A model generated the notes under the pieces. It had not been told where the DNA came from and did no database searches. It saw only the letters and a list, made by a program, of their open reading frames with translations. Of a stretch of 64,000 bases of DNA, positions 6,501-16,182 are shown piece by piece (the first letter of the stretch is position 1; each line of letters opens with the position of its first letter). Both the position numbers and the translations under genes were made by a program. The stretch covers positions 2,294,001-2,358,000 of the forward strand of contig NZ_CP031010.1 of assembly GCF_003584565.2 (NCBI RefSeq), written 5' to 3'. The stretch is from Alteromonas sp. RKMC-009 (lineage in GTDB: Bacteria > Pseudomonadota > Gammaproteobacteria > Enterobacterales > Alteromonadaceae).

Positions 6501-8000
6501 ATGCAATTTGAAGGCTACATCTCTTTAGCCCTGTATTTTCTGGCAATGCTGGGAATTGGTTTATTTGCGTACAGGCAATCTACCAGCGATATCTCAGGTT
6601 ATATACTCGGCGGCCGGCAGGTCAGCCCTCAGGTTACAGCGTTATCAGCAGGCGCCTCAGACATGAGCGGCTGGATGTTAATGGGATTACCGGGGGCGAT
6701 GTATTTATCGGGATTTGATGCGCTTTACATTGCTATCGGTCTGGTTGCCGGTGCACTGGCTAATTACCTGTTGGTGGCACCCAAACTGCGGGTTTACACA
6801 GAAGTAGCAGATGACTCACTGACTGTGCCCGAATTTTTCGCGAAACGGTTCGGTAAATCCGATGCAAGAGTACGAATTGTTTCTGCAGCCATCATCGTAA
6901 TGTTTTTCACCCTTTATACGTCTGCTGGTCTGGTTGCCGGGGGCAAGCTGTTTGAGAGTGCTTTTGACGTACAGTACCAGTGGGGATTATTAATCACGCT
7001 GGGTGTGGTTGTGTCCTATACTTTACTTGGTGGTTTTTTAGCCGTCAGCATGACCGATTTCGTTCAGGGATGCATTATGTTTGTCGCTCTGGTACTCGTA
7101 CCGGTTGTTGCATTCACTGAGTTTGACAGTATTACACAGATGAATAATGCAGCTTATGAGTCGATACCCGGTCTGGCCGCATCCTGGGAAAGCGTCACTT
7201 TGATTGGACTGGTGTCCAGTCTGGCATGGGGGCTTGGATATTTTGGTCAGCCGCACATTATTGTACGGTTCATGGCAATCCGGTCAGTGAAGGCAATTTC
7301 TACCGCCCGGAATATTGGTATGTCGTGGATGCTGGTAACCATCACAGGTGCGCTGGGAACGGGGTTTGTCGGTATTGCTTATGCTAATCAGTTTGGCCTT
7401 GCGATTGATGATCCGGAAACAATATTTATCGTGTTTTCTCAATTATTGTTTCATCCGTTAATCAGCGGCTTTTTGATGGCGGCAATTCTGGCTGCGATTA
7501 TGAGTACGATTTCATCGCAGTTACTGGTATCGGCGAGTTCACTGACTGAAGACATTTATCGTGTGGTCAGTAAGAAACAGGTCAGTGAATCAGACACTGT
7601 AAAAATTGGACGTTTTGGTGTAGCAGGGGTTGCGATAGCAGCGTTGCTGCTGGCACTGGACTCGTCGAATACAATTTTGTCTCTGGTGAGCAATGCGTGG
7701 GCAGGTTTTGGTGCAGCCTTCGGACCATTGGTACTGTTTTGTTTGTATAAACGAGACCTGACACACAACGCAGCGCTGGCAGGTATTATCAGTGGTGCGG
7801 CAACGGTATTGTTCTGGATTTATGTTCCTGTTCTGGAAGACGGGAAAGCACTGAGTAGTGCTATTTACGAAATTATCCCCGGGTTTGCTGTAAGTACAGT
7901 AACACTGTGGTTGTTCTCCGCTATGGGTAAGGCCCCGTCGTCTGAAGTATCGGCGATGTTCAGCGAAGCGAACCGGGAACTGGCGAATCAACAATCTTAA
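6501..8000 (+). CDS. putP: sodium/proline symporter
   Basis: A 499-residue member of the sodium:solute symporter family with about 13 membrane helices. It shows PutP features: the GGR of helix 2 (YILGGRQVSP), the SAGASDMSGWMLMGLPGA segment that forms part of the sodium and proline sites, and the GYFGQPHI(I)VRFMAI stretch. It brings proline into the cell on the sodium gradient, for nutrition or osmoprotection. AAGGAG sits 13 bases before the ATG. Fifteen bases separate it from proB, making a putP-proB-proA unit. Joining import to synthesis, and the absence of putA, suggest a compatible-solute role rather than proline catabolism (inference). Confidence 0.93.
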   Translation: MQFEGYISLALYFLAMLGIGLFAYRQSTSDISGYILGGRQVSPQVTALSAGASDMSGWMLMGLPGAMYLSGFDALYIAIGLVAGALANYLLVAPKLRVYTEVADDSLTVPEFFAKRFGKSDARVRIVSAAIIVMFFTLYTSAGLVAGGKLFESAFDVQYQWGLLITLGVVVSYTLLGGFLAVSMTDFVQGCIMFVALVLVPVVAFTEFDSITQMNNAAYESIPGLAASWESVTLIGLVSSLAWGLGYFGQPHIIVRFMAIRSVKAISTARNIGMSWMLVTITGALGTGFVGIAYANQFGLAIDDPETIFIVFSQLLFHPLISGFLMAAILAAIMSTISSQLLVSASSLTEDIYRVVSKKQVSESDTVKIGRFGVAGVAIAALLLALDSSNTILSLVSNAWAGFGAAFGPLVLFCLYKRDLTHNAALAGIISGAATVLFWIYVPVLEDGKALSSAIYEIIPGFAVSTVTLWLFSAMGKAPSSEVSAMFSEANRELANQQS

Positions 8001-8014
8001 GGTAAATTGATATT

Positions 8015-9124
8015 ATGATACGTAAAAATTGGAATCGCATTGTCATTAAAGTCGGTAGTGCTTTAATTTCACCGAACCGCAAAGGTTGCAGCAGTCACTA
8101 TCTGCTCAGTATTGCACAGTTCATTGTGAAATGCCGTGCGATGGGAACACAGGTTGTGCTGGTATCTTCAGGCTCAGTAGCCGCAGGTGCACATCAGTTC
8201 CCTGATGGAGAACGTACCGATATTACTGTGAAGAAGGCGATGGCTGCAGCGGGTCAGACTGAAATGATGGCTACCTGGGACCGGTTATTTGACTTTCCTT
8301 CAGCACAGATGTTGCTGACACATGCTGATTTACGTGACCGTGAGCGTTACGTGAGCATACGGGACACTATTTTCAGTCTGCTTGATCACAACATACTTCC
8401 TATCGTTAATGAAAACGATACGGTAACAACAGATAAGTTGAAAGTTGGCGATAATGATAACTTGTCTGCGATGGTAGCAGCAGCCGCTGATGCGGATGCA
8501 TTAATTATTTGTTCTGATGTGGATGGTCTTTATGATAAAAATCCGCATACCAATGATGATGCATCTTTACTGTCAGAAGTTGAGCATATCGACCAGCGAA
8601 TTTATGACATGGCTGGTGGCGCTGTTGAAGGTGGTGTGGGCACCGGCGGCATGCGCACGAAAATTGAAGCAGCAGAGAAAGCGGTATCGCATGGTATAGA
8701 TACTTTCATTATTAATGGTTTTACTGAGCTTTCGTTTAATATGTTGCTGGACGGCAAAAATCCGGGTACCCACTTCATTGCTCATGAGAAGCCGATGGCA
8801 GAAAACGAGCACTGGATGAGACATACAACCCGTGCGCAGGGTGAGGTGATCGTAGAAAGTGAATTTGCGCCGATCCTGTCTGAAGATGCAGAATCGCTGA
8901 CCAGCAAAGAAATTGTGGACGTTAAAGGTGAGTTCTCGGTGGGAGACACCATCATCGTCAGAAAAGATGACGGGACCAAACTGGTGAAGGCACGCTCGAA
9001 TTACAGCAGTTGCCTGCTTAACTTTATCGCCAATCAGGAAAATGATGAGTTTGCGTCGGAGTTTGAAGAAAAAACCGGCCCCATCATTTCGAAAAAGAAT
9101 TTAGCAAATCTGGAGAAAGAATGA
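8015..9124 (+). CDS. proB: glutamate 5-kinase
   Basis: A 369-residue enzyme that phosphorylates glutamate to glutamyl 5-phosphate, the first step of proline synthesis. The amino-acid kinase domain begins IVIKVGSALI and carries SSGSVAAG, the NENDTV and KVGDNDNLSA substrate and nucleotide segments, and GGVGTGGMRTKIEAA. The C-terminal ~90 residues form the PUA domain (from about TRAQGEVIVESEFAPIL). Length matches the two-domain form. In this family proline inhibits the kinase domain. The stop overlaps the proA start (ATGA), indicating translational coupling. Confidence 0.95.
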   Translation: MIRKNWNRIVIKVGSALISPNRKGCSSHYLLSIAQFIVKCRAMGTQVVLVSSGSVAAGAHQFPDGERTDITVKKAMAAAGQTEMMATWDRLFDFPSAQMLLTHADLRDRERYVSIRDTIFSLLDHNILPIVNENDTVTTDKLKVGDNDNLSAMVAAAADADALIICSDVDGLYDKNPHTNDDASLLSEVEHIDQRIYDMAGGAVEGGVGTGGMRTKIEAAEKAVSHGIDTFIINGFTELSFNMLLDGKNPGTHFIAHEKPMAENEHWMRHTTRAQGEVIVESEFAPILSEDAESLTSKEIVDVKGEFSVGDTIIVRKDDGTKLVKARSNYSSCLLNFIANQENDEFASEFEEKTGPIISKKNLANLEKE

Positions 9125-10368
9125 GTTTAATTACGACATTAGCAAAAAATGCCAAACAAGCCGCACAGAAGTTAGCGGTACTGGATGAAAGCACGAAGAA
9201 TGCCGTGCTTAAAGACATGGCAGCGGCTCTCCGTGCTAATACAGCGTCAATTAAACAGGTCAACGCCGAAGAAGTTGCACGGGCTAAAGAGAATGGTCTG
9301 GATGCAGCTATGATTGACCGTCTGACGCTGAATGATGAACGCATTGAAGCCATGGCTGAAGGCATAGAAGTGATTATTTCGCTGGACGATCCTGTCGGAC
9401 AGGAACGTGTTATCGGTACCCGTCCGAATGGCATTGAAATTAAGAAAATGCGTATCCCGTTAGGTGTCGTGTGCATGATTTATGAAGCCCGGCCTAATGT
9501 GACGGCTGACGCCGGTGCACTGTGTTTTAAATCCGGTAACGGGGTTATCCTGCGTGGCGGTAAAGAAGCACTGGATACCAGTCTGGCAATTGCCGGTCTG
9601 TTGCAGGATGTACTTGAAAAGCATGGGTTACCGAAAGAGCTGATCAGTGTGGTTCCTGATCCGGACCGCGCGTTAATGCAGGAGTTAATGGAACAGCGTG
9701 ATTACATTGATGTCATTATTCCGCGCGGTGGTGAAGGGCTCATCAACTACGTAACAGACAACTCTAAAGTGCCGGTAATTCAGCACTTTAAAGGCGTGTG
9801 TCACTTATACGTAGATAAAGATGCTGATCTGGATAAAGCCATGGCGCTGCTGCTGAACGGTAAAACACAGCGCACCGGTGTGTGTAATGCACTGGAAGGT
9901 CTGGTGGTGCATCAGGCTGTTGCCGGTGACTTTTTACCTCAGGTAGCGAAAGCCTTTGAAGAGCACAATGTGAAAGTGCATGTAAATGACAAAGGTGCGC
10001 AGTACTTCAATAATGCAGATGTTATTGCTGATGATGCTTTTGGTGAAGAGTACTTGGGACTGGAAATCGCCGTACGTGTGGTTGAAGACTTCGATGCCGC
10101 TATTCAGCATATTGCTGATTTCGGCAGTAACCACACCGAAGTTATTTGTACCGAAAATGCTGATGCAGCGAACTACTTCCAGCGTGCGGTAGACGCCTCA
10201 GTTGTGATGGTAAACGCATCGTCACGTTTTTCTGATGGCAGTCAGCTTGGGCTGGGAGCAGAAATTGGTATCGCAACCACTAAATTGCATGCCTATGGCC
10301 CGATGGGTCTGGAATCGCTCACCGCTGAGAAATTCCTCGTTAACGGAACAGGGCAGGTGAGATCGTAA
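9121..10368 (+). CDS. proA: gamma-glutamyl phosphate reductase
   Basis: A 415-residue NADPH-dependent reductase converting glutamyl 5-phosphate to glutamate semialdehyde, which cyclises towards proline. The aldehyde-dehydrogenase fold is clear: IPLGVVCMIYEARPNVT near residue 120, FKSGNGVILRGGKEA for cofactor binding, and the nucleophile cysteine in GKTQRTGVCNALEGL. It forms a metabolic and probably physical partnership with ProB. The four-base overlap with proB is the usual arrangement. proC is not in the window. A strong terminator 52 bases later closes the operon. Confidence 0.95.
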   Translation: MSLITTLAKNAKQAAQKLAVLDESTKNAVLKDMAAALRANTASIKQVNAEEVARAKENGLDAAMIDRLTLNDERIEAMAEGIEVIISLDDPVGQERVIGTRPNGIEIKKMRIPLGVVCMIYEARPNVTADAGALCFKSGNGVILRGGKEALDTSLAIAGLLQDVLEKHGLPKELISVVPDPDRALMQELMEQRDYIDVIIPRGGEGLINYVTDNSKVPVIQHFKGVCHLYVDKDADLDKAMALLLNGKTQRTGVCNALEGLVVHQAVAGDFLPQVAKAFEEHNVKVHVNDKGAQYFNNADVIADDAFGEEYLGLEIAVRVVEDFDAAIQHIADFGSNHTEVICTENADAANYFQRAVDASVVMVNASSRFSDGSQLGLGAEIGIATTKLHAYGPMGLESLTAEKFLVNGTGQVRS

Positions 10369-10420
10369 CTTTTCACTGGTCCGCATTGTACTTACAGTAC
10401 TGAATTGCGATAATCCAAAG

Positions 10421-10447
10421 CACCGGGCAACAGCCCGGTGTTTTTTT
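10421..10447 (+). terminator. intrinsic terminator of putP-proBA
   Basis: CACCGGGC (10421-10428) pairs perfectly with GCCCGGTG (10433-10440) around an AACA loop and is followed by seven T residues. Confidence 0.9.
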
Positions 10448-10475
10448 ATGTTAATCCGGTTCTTACGTAGGTTTT

Positions 10476-11366
10476 ATGATAGACATCAGCGTTGATTTTC
10501 AAGCCTGGTGGCAACAGGTTGCCGATTTTTCCCAGTCCCACAAACTGCCGGCGTCTGCAGTCCTGATCATTGTTTTTTTGCTGACCAAACGTGCCATTTT
10601 ACGTTTGCTTAAAAAACGCAGTAAAAAAACCGGCGAAGACAGACGTCACTCCATCAACATCATTGAACAGTTGGGTAACGCAACCTTACTGGTGTTATTG
10701 ATCATGGTGTGGTCCACCGAAATCCAGAACCTCGCAATCTCCATTGCTGCTTTTATGGTGGCCATTGTTTTTGCTACCCGCGAATTCATACAGTGTTTTA
10801 TGGGATTCATTTATTACCTCGGCGCCCGGCCGTTTCGCGTGGGCGACTGGATTGAGATGAATAATATTCGTGGTGAAGTGGTGGAAATGGACTGGGCTAA
10901 AACCGCGCTGCTGGAAGTCGATCCCGAATCCCATACCTACACCGGTAAGCATTTGTATATTCCGAACAGCCAGCTGGTTACCCAGCCAATCAGAAATCTT
11001 AACTTCCTGCGACGGTATACCCTGCACAGTTTTACCCTGGTCATGGAGCCGGAGACTAATCCTTATGCAATTCTGCCTGCTTTTAAAACCCGGACGCTGA
11101 AGCATTGCGAACATTTCCGTGAAGTCGCCGGACGTTATAAAAGTTTAATCGAACGCCATATGGAAGCGGAGTTTATTGATATCGATCCGGATATCGCAAT
11201 TGAAACCAATCAGTTTGCGAAACTGCGCATCACCGTGTCTTTGTTCTGCCCCATTGATGAAGCCCATACGTTGCAGCAAAAGATATCAGAAGACTGGATG
11301 GCGCTGTGGCACAGTGAAATTGCCACCGCCAATCGCCCGTCCGGCAAAACGGTAGCAGAGGAATAA
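10476..11366 (+). CDS. small MscS-family mechanosensitive ion channel
   Basis: A 296-residue inner-membrane protein. Helices lie near residues 22-40, 65-85 and 87-110, the last being the pore-lining segment leading into YYLGARPFRVGDWIEMN, the hallmark of the MscS beta domain. An alpha-beta C-terminal part follows. Such channels release solutes on hypoosmotic shock. Placement just after the proline uptake and synthesis operon is functionally suggestive, since MscS channels release the solutes that PutP and ProBA accumulate. A terminator separates it from proA, so it is probably transcribed on its own. It converges on the HNH gene with a two-base gap. Confidence 0.88.
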   Translation: MIDISVDFQAWWQQVADFSQSHKLPASAVLIIVFLLTKRAILRLLKKRSKKTGEDRRHSINIIEQLGNATLLVLLIMVWSTEIQNLAISIAAFMVAIVFATREFIQCFMGFIYYLGARPFRVGDWIEMNNIRGEVVEMDWAKTALLEVDPESHTYTGKHLYIPNSQLVTQPIRNLNFLRRYTLHSFTLVMEPETNPYAILPAFKTRTLKHCEHFREVAGRYKSLIERHMEAEFIDIDPDIAIETNQFAKLRITVSLFCPIDEAHTLQQKISEDWMALWHSEIATANRPSGKTVAEE

Positions 11367-11368
11367 CG

Positions 11369-11923
11369 CTATACGCCTTCCTGCCAGTTACGCTGTCGTG
11401 AAAAGTGACTGCTCAGAAAGGCCATCTGGTCAGCCAGAATACGCCGGTTCATCAGGTAGAAACGTTCATAAAGATTTGGCCTGAAAGGAACGGCAAGTAA
11501 CGGCATGTCAGCTTCTTCCGGTGTACGGGCTCCCTTGGCGTGATTACAGCGCCCGCAGGCCGTGGCGACATTCGTCCATTTATCCTGACCACCACGGGAT
11601 CGTGGAATGATATGGTCGCGGGTGAGCTGGCCGGGGCTGAAGCGCTGACCGCAATACAGGCATAAATGATCATCCCGGCGGAAAAGATAACGGTTACATA
11701 ATGCAATTTTTCCGCTTACATCAGTCACTTTTCCGTCGCAGGCAATAATGCTGGATAACGTCAGTTCGCTCCGGATTCCGGCATTATTCCAGCCACCGTG
11801 CAGGGTACAGGCGGTCGCACCAAGTTCGAACAACACTTTGTCCTGACAATAAAGCCTTGCAGCCTCTTCGGGCAAAACCCATTCCTGTGGCATACCCGCT
11901 TTGTTGAGTCTTAATACCAGCAT
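11369..11923 (-). CDS. HNH endonuclease domain protein
   Basis: A 184-residue protein with a complete HNH module: two CxxC zinc-binding pairs (CLYCGQRF and CGRCNHAKG) flank the catalytic LTRDHIIPRSRGGQDKW with the DH core and the following asparagine. The N-terminal 85 residues have no recognised domain. This lineage of HNH proteins is widespread in proteobacteria as a stand-alone housekeeping-type gene with unknown biological role. The ATG at 11923 is preferred because GAGGAG abuts the alternative ATG nine bases upstream (11932), leaving it no spacing. It is not next to restriction or phage genes. Confidence 0.85.
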   Translation of the reverse strand: MLVLRLNKAGMPQEWVLPEEAARLYCQDKVLFELGATACTLHGGWNNAGIRSELTLSSIIACDGKVTDVSGKIALCNRYLFRRDDHLCLYCGQRFSPGQLTRDHIIPRSRGGQDKWTNVATACGRCNHAKGARTPEEADMPLLAVPFRPNLYERFYLMNRRILADQMAFLSSHFSRQRNWQEGV

Positions 11924-12119
11924 CAGGGACATCTCCTCATGTGTGACTCTTATAGCATACTGCTTTATATTTCAATATGATGAAAAAGTAATCAATTGCC
12001 AAGTTTTTTTGTTGTTTAATTCGCCTGCAAACAGCAAATCAAAAAATCTTAGCAGTTTAAGGAGATAAATCCGGCAGTCAGCGGCTTTCAGGCATTTGAT
12101 AATGGCATTAGGTAATTAT

Positions 12120-12141
12120 CGCGGCTATACTATGCGCCGCG
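12120..12141 (+). promoter_or_regulatory. hairpin in the pnp leader, possible autoregulatory site
   Basis: CGCGGC (12120-12125) pairs with GCCGCG (12136-12141), 44 bases before the pnp start. In E. coli a leader stem-loop cleaved by RNase III mediates pnp autoregulation; this shorter stem could play a similar part. TATACT in the loop (12126-12131) could instead be a promoter -10 element, with TGGCAT 17 bases upstream as a poor -35. Confidence 0.35.
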
Positions 12142-12184
12142 TTCAAAAGCGAATATATATATTAAAGAAAATAAAGGACAAATA

Positions 12185-14305
12185 GTGACTCCTATTACTC
12201 ATTCTTTTCAGTATGGTCAGCATACTGTAACTTTGGAAACTGGCGTTATCGCACGTCAGGCAACTGCAGCCGTCATCGCCAGCATGGACGATACCTCTGT
12301 GATGGTAACTGTAGTTGGTAAAAAAGAAGCGAAAGCCGATCAGGATTTCTTCCCGTTAACGGTTAACTATCAGGAAAAAGCTTACGCTGCCGGTAAAATC
12401 CCAGGTGGCTTTTTCAAGCGTGAAGGCCGTCCTTCAGAAGGCGAAACACTGACAGCCCGTCTGATTGACCGTCCAATCCGTCCACTGTTCCCGGAAGGTT
12501 TTTTCAATGAAGTACAGGTTGTTGTTACCGTACTTTCTGCGAACCCTGAAATCCCGACTGACATCATTTCACTGATTGGTACGTCTGCGGCACTGGCTAT
12601 CTCCGGTATTCCATTCAACGGTCCTGTTGGTGCAGCCCGTGTAGGTTACAAAGATGGCGAGTACATCCTGAATACACGTTTCTCTGAGCAGCCTGAAAGC
12701 CAGCTTGACCTGGTGGTTGCCGGTACTGAAAGTGCGGTTCTGATGGTTGAATCTGAAGCCAGCGTACTGTCTGAAGACGTGATGCTGGGTGCGGTAATGT
12801 TCGGTCACGAACAGTCGCAAGCAGTTGTGGAAGCGGTTAAGTCTTTCGCTGCTGAAGTAAATACTCCGGCATGGGACTGGGCGCCTAAAGCTGAAAACAC
12901 CGAACTGAAAGCGAAAGTAAAAGAACTGGCTGAAAGCGGCATGACTGCGGCTTACCAGATCTCTGACAAGCTTGAGCGTAAAGACGCAGTAACAAAAGTT
13001 ACTGAAGAAGCGCTGGCAAAAATTCTGGAAGAAAATCCAGAGCAAGATGCTAAAGAAGCTTCTGATCTGCTGCACGACCTGGAAAGTGACGTAGTACGTT
13101 CACGCATCCTGGCTGGTGAGCCACGTATTGACGGTCGTGATCCTGCCATGGTTCGTGCTCTTGACGTTGCGACTGGCGTATTGCCACGTACTCACGGTTC
13201 TGCTGTTTTCACCCGTGGTGAGACTCAGGCTCTGGTTGTTGCCACTCTGGGTACAGAACGTGACGCACAGATGATTGATGAACTGCAGGGCAAGCGTGAC
13301 AGCAAGTTCATGCTGCACTACAACTTCCCTCCATACTGTGTGGGTGAAACCGGTATGATCGGTTCGCCTAAGCGTCGTGAAATCGGCCACGGTCGTCTGG
13401 CGAAACGTGGTATTCAGGCGGTTATGCCTTCTGATGAAGAATTCCCGTATGTAGTGCGTGTGGTTTCTGAAATCACTGAATCTAACGGTTCATCTTCTAT
13501 GGCGTCTGTATGTGGTACTTCTCTGGCGCTGATGGATGCCGGTGTACCAATTAAAGCGTCTGTTGCGGGTATTGCAATGGGACTGGTTAAGAGCGACGAA
13601 AACTTCGTGGTTCTGTCTGACATTCTGGGTGACGAAGATCATCTGGGTGACATGGACTTTAAAGTAGCCGGTACTACCGAAGGTATCACTGCACTGCAGA
13701 TGGATATTAAGATCGAAGGTATCACCAAAGAAATTATGCAGATTGCACTTAAACAGGCAAAAGAAGCCCGTTTACACATTCTGAGCGTAATGGATAAGGC
13801 GATCACCGGTCACCGTGAAGAGCTGAGCGAATTTGCTCCACGCATCTACACCATGAAGATTGATCAGGACAAGATCCGTGACGTAATCGGTAAAGGTGGC
13901 GCGATGATTCGCTCTATCACTGAAGCGTCTGATACCAACATCGAAATCGAAGATGACGGTACTATCAAGATCTTCGCCACTGAGCGTGCTAAAGCAGATA
14001 TCGCGATCGGCATGATTGAAGGCGTAACGGCTGAAATCGAAGTAGGCAAAACCTACAACGGTAAGATCACCCGTATCGTAGACTTCGGTGCATTCGTAGA
14101 AGTACTGCCTGGTAAGGAAGGTCTGGTTCACATTTCACAAATCGCTCACGAGCGTGTGAACAAAGTGACCGACTACCTGAAAGAAGGCGAAATGGTTGAC
14201 GTGAAAGTCATGGAAATTGACCGTCAGAACCGTGTACGTCTGAGCATCAAAGAGCTGCTTGAAAAGCCGGCTCCTGCAGAAGCTAAAGAAGATAAAGGCG
14301 AATAA
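12185..14305 (+). CDS. pnp: polyribonucleotide nucleotidyltransferase (PNPase)
   Basis: A 706-residue 3'-to-5' phosphorolytic exoribonuclease, a core part of the RNA degradosome. It has two RNase PH-like domains (residues about 1-220 and 310-540) separated by an alpha-helical domain, the second containing [23 protein letters not shown] and the metal-binding [21 protein letters not shown] domain follows ([11 protein letters not shown]) and then an S1 domain ([26 protein letters not shown]). The GTG start has AAAGGA upstream. rpsO, its usual upstream partner in enterobacteria, is absent: the 252-base gap before it is too short and no S15 reading frame is seen. Confidence 0.97.
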   Translation: MTPITHSFQYGQHTVTLETGVIARQATAAVIASMDDTSVMVTVVGKKEAKADQDFFPLTVNYQEKAYAAGKIPGGFFKREGRPSEGETLTARLIDRPIRPLFPEGFFNEVQVVVTVLSANPEIPTDIISLIGTSAALAISGIPFNGPVGAARVGYKDGEYILNTRFSEQPESQLDLVVAGTESAVLMVESEASVLSEDVMLGAVMFGHEQSQAVVEAVKSFAAEVNTPAWDWAPKAENTELKAKVKELAESGMTAAYQISDKLERKDAVTKVTEEALAKILEENPEQDAKEASDLLHDLESDVVRSRILAGEPRIDGRDPAMVRALDVATGVLPRTHGSAVFTRGETQALVVATLGTERDAQMIDELQGKRDSKFMLHYNFPPYCVGETGMIGSPKRREIGHGRLAKRGIQAVMPSDEEFPYVVRVVSEITESNGSSSMASVCGTSLALMDAGVPIKASVAGIAMGLVKSDENFVVLSDILGDEDHLGDMDFKVAGTTEGITALQMDIKIEGITKEIMQIALKQAKEARLHILSVMDKAITGHREELSEFAPRIYTMKIDQDKIRDVIGKGGAMIRSITEASDTNIEIEDDGTIKIFATERAKADIAIGMIEGVTAEIEVGKTYNGKITRIVDFGAFVEVLPGKEGLVHISQIAHERVNKVTDYLKEGEMVDVKVMEIDRQNRVRLSIKELLEKPAPAEAKEDKGE

Positions 14306-14326
14306 GCTTTTATTTTCACCTTGTTG

Positions 14327-14359
14327 AAAAGGGCGCTTCTGGCGCCCTTTTTGTTTTTT
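14327..14359 (+). terminator. intrinsic terminator of pnp
   Basis: AAAAGGGCGC (14327-14336) pairs with GCGCCCTTTT (14342-14351), followed by a T-rich tail. Confidence 0.9.
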
Positions 14360-14412
14360 ACCTGTCCGTTGCCGGCGCGCCGGTGCATACGGATAATGAT
14401 CAGGAGTGGAAT

Positions 14413-14703
14413 ATGACCAGCGATGAACAGACCAGAATTGAAGCAGCAACCTTCCGCCGGTTACTGAAACATCTGGATGATAATAAACAGGTGCAGAATA
14501 TCGACCTGATGATCCTTGCGGATTTCTGTCGTAACTGTCTGGCTAAATGGTACAGCAAGGCAGCGGCAGATGAAGGTGTTGACGTAGACTACGAAGCGGC
14601 CAGGGAAGCGGTTTACGGTATGCCTTACAGCGAGTGGAAGGAAAAACACCAGTTGCCGGCTACCGCTGAGCAACTCGCAGCCATGGAAGCGAAGAAAAAA
14701 TAG
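14413..14703 (+). CDS. DUF1244 family protein
   Basis: A 96-residue soluble protein with the strongly conserved ATFRRLLKHLDDNKQVQNID and LADFCRNCLAKWY blocks of DUF1244, followed by the YGMPYSEWKEKHQ motif. The family is small, all-helical and of unknown function; its two close cysteines (FCRNCL) are conserved. The ATG at 14413 has AGGAGTGG directly upstream; an in-frame ATG 30 bases earlier lacks one and would add residues outside the family. It sits between the pnp terminator and a bidirectional terminator, so it is monocistronic. Confidence 0.88.
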   Translation: MTSDEQTRIEAATFRRLLKHLDDNKQVQNIDLMILADFCRNCLAKWYSKAAADEGVDVDYEAAREAVYGMPYSEWKEKHQLPATAEQLAAMEAKKK

Positions 14704-14727
14704 AAAACGGCCGGCAGGCCGTTTTTT
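14704..14727. terminator. bidirectional terminator between DUF1244 gene and cdd
   Basis: AAAACGGCC (14704-14712) pairs with GGCCGTTTT (14717-14725), loop GGCA. The T run serves the plus-strand gene and the A run becomes a T run for the convergent cdd gene. Confidence 0.88.
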
Positions 14728-15149
14728 TATGCGTGTTCTTTATCAGCCTGTAAATTACTGAAACGAAAAGCATGGGGCAGTAAATCGCCAACAGTATAGG
14801 TTTCTGTTTTACCGTCGTCAGTCACCAGAATCACCGGTGTGTCATCACCTGCAAACTCAGCTATTTTTTGCCTGCATCCGCCGCAGGGGAAGCAGAAACT
14901 GTCATTGGGACTGGCTATTACAATGGCCTTAATTTGTCGGGCGCCTCCTGCAATCATTGCTCCGATGGCTGTGGCTTCTGCACACTGGCCAAGCGGATAA
15001 GCCGCGTTCTCAACATTGCAGCCGGCAAAGATACTGTCACCGGTGGTGAGCACGGCAGCACCCACATGAAAACCGGAGTAGGGGGCATGGGCGTGTTGCT
15101 TTGCTGCCTGGGCTGTTTCTTTCAGTTGTGTTATTCTTTTATTTTCCAT
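14727..15149 (-). CDS. cdd: cytidine deaminase
   Basis: A 140-residue enzyme of the short, homotetrameric type, converting cytidine and deoxycytidine to uridine and deoxyuridine in pyrimidine salvage. The zinc site is intact: the catalytic CAEATAIG and the PCGGCRQKIAEF pair, preceded by the substrate-binding FHVGAAV and GCNVENAAYPLGQ. It is shorter than the ~290-residue dimeric enzyme of E. coli and resembles the Bacillus form. AGAGAG lies before the ATG. It is divergent from nlpI over a 130-base gap. Confidence 0.94.
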   Translation of the reverse strand: MENKRITQLKETAQAAKQHAHAPYSGFHVGAAVLTTGDSIFAGCNVENAAYPLGQCAEATAIGAMIAGGARQIKAIVIASPNDSFCFPCGGCRQKIAEFAGDDTPVILVTDDGKTETYTVGDLLPHAFRFSNLQADKEHA

Positions 15150-15279
15150 TACATCTCTCTGGTGGCTCAGGCTTTACTTTTTTTACCAAATCGGCGATGG
15201 TGTCAGCCATCGGATGACTGTCAGGAAGACAGTTTGCCCGCGCCACGTCATTTTCATAGCGAGTGAATCCATTTTTAAC

Positions 15280-16170
15280 ATGCGTAAAGTCATTAGTCTC
15301 ATCTTTTTTTCTTATCTGGCGGTCTCTGTGTCCGGCTGTGCCAGTTCACAACAAGCGCAACCCAAAGGAGAAATGGGGAATCTGTTACTCGCAGAACCAG
15401 CGCCGGTTAATCCACGCTCTCAAATGGCAATTGCGCGGTACAATCAGGTACTGGCGAATGCGACTATTCCCGACGGGGATCGTGCTGAGTTACTTTATCA
15501 GCGCGGTATGTTGTACGACAGTGTCGGCCTGGCAGGTCTGGCACAGTATGATTACACGCAGGCTTTGCAACTGAAGCCGGACATGGCGGAAGCGTATAAT
15601 TCAATCGGTATTCATTTTGTGCAGCAGCTGGATTTTATTCAGGCATACGAAGCATTTGATTCGACCCTTGATATCGATCCGGAATATGACTTCGCATTTT
15701 TAAATCGTGGTATTGCACTGTACTACGGCGGTCGCGCTGATTTGGCCATCGACGATCTCACCACTTTTCAGACCAAAGACGAAACAGATCCTTTCAGAGT
15801 GTTGTGGACATTTTTTGCCAAACACGATATCGATCCGGTTGATGCTAAGGCCTGGCTGGTCGCCGTGCGGCCCGGGCTTAATCCCGGACACTGGGCGGTG
15901 AAACTGGTTGATTTGTTTTTAGGCACATCCAGTGAAACGGCATTACTCAATTCGCTTATCGAAGGCATTTCCAGCCAGAAAGAGCTGACAGATCGTCTTT
16001 GTGAGGCTTATTTCTATCTCGGTAAATACCATAGCGCGCTGGGAAACAAGGGGATCGCTTCAAATTATTTCAAGCTGGCTCTCAGTACCAATGTGTATGA
16101 TTATGTGGAGCACCGTTATGCCAGAATTGAGCTGAACCGTTTGCGCCATCCCGCTGACGATACTGAATAA
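15280..16170 (+). CDS. nlpI: lipoprotein NlpI (TPR repeats)
   Basis: A 296-residue outer-membrane lipoprotein. The ATG at 15280 starts a standard signal (MRKVISLIFFSYLAVSVSGC) ending in the lipobox VSGC; a longer frame from 15214 would put 22 hydrophilic residues before it and is rejected. Several TPR units follow (residues 60-170), including YNSIGIHFVQQLDFIQAYEAF. In E. coli NlpI is the adaptor that brings murein hydrolases such as MepS to the Prc protease. Its position close behind pnp is conserved in gammaproteobacteria. The next gene, a predicted protease, starts 12 bases after it and is probably cotranscribed. Confidence 0.92.
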   Translation: MRKVISLIFFSYLAVSVSGCASSQQAQPKGEMGNLLLAEPAPVNPRSQMAIARYNQVLANATIPDGDRAELLYQRGMLYDSVGLAGLAQYDYTQALQLKPDMAEAYNSIGIHFVQQLDFIQAYEAFDSTLDIDPEYDFAFLNRGIALYYGGRADLAIDDLTTFQTKDETDPFRVLWTFFAKHDIDPVDAKAWLVAVRPGLNPGHWAVKLVDLFLGTSSETALLNSLIEGISSQKELTDRLCEAYFYLGKYHSALGNKGIASNYFKLALSTNVYDYVEHRYARIELNRLRHPADDTE

Positions 16171-16182
16171 CCCGAATCCTGT

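Noticed and set aside
11369..11923. The HNH protein as part of a restriction or phage-defence system
   Set aside because: No methyltransferase, specificity subunit or phage gene is adjacent, and this HNH lineage occurs widely as a stand-alone gene.
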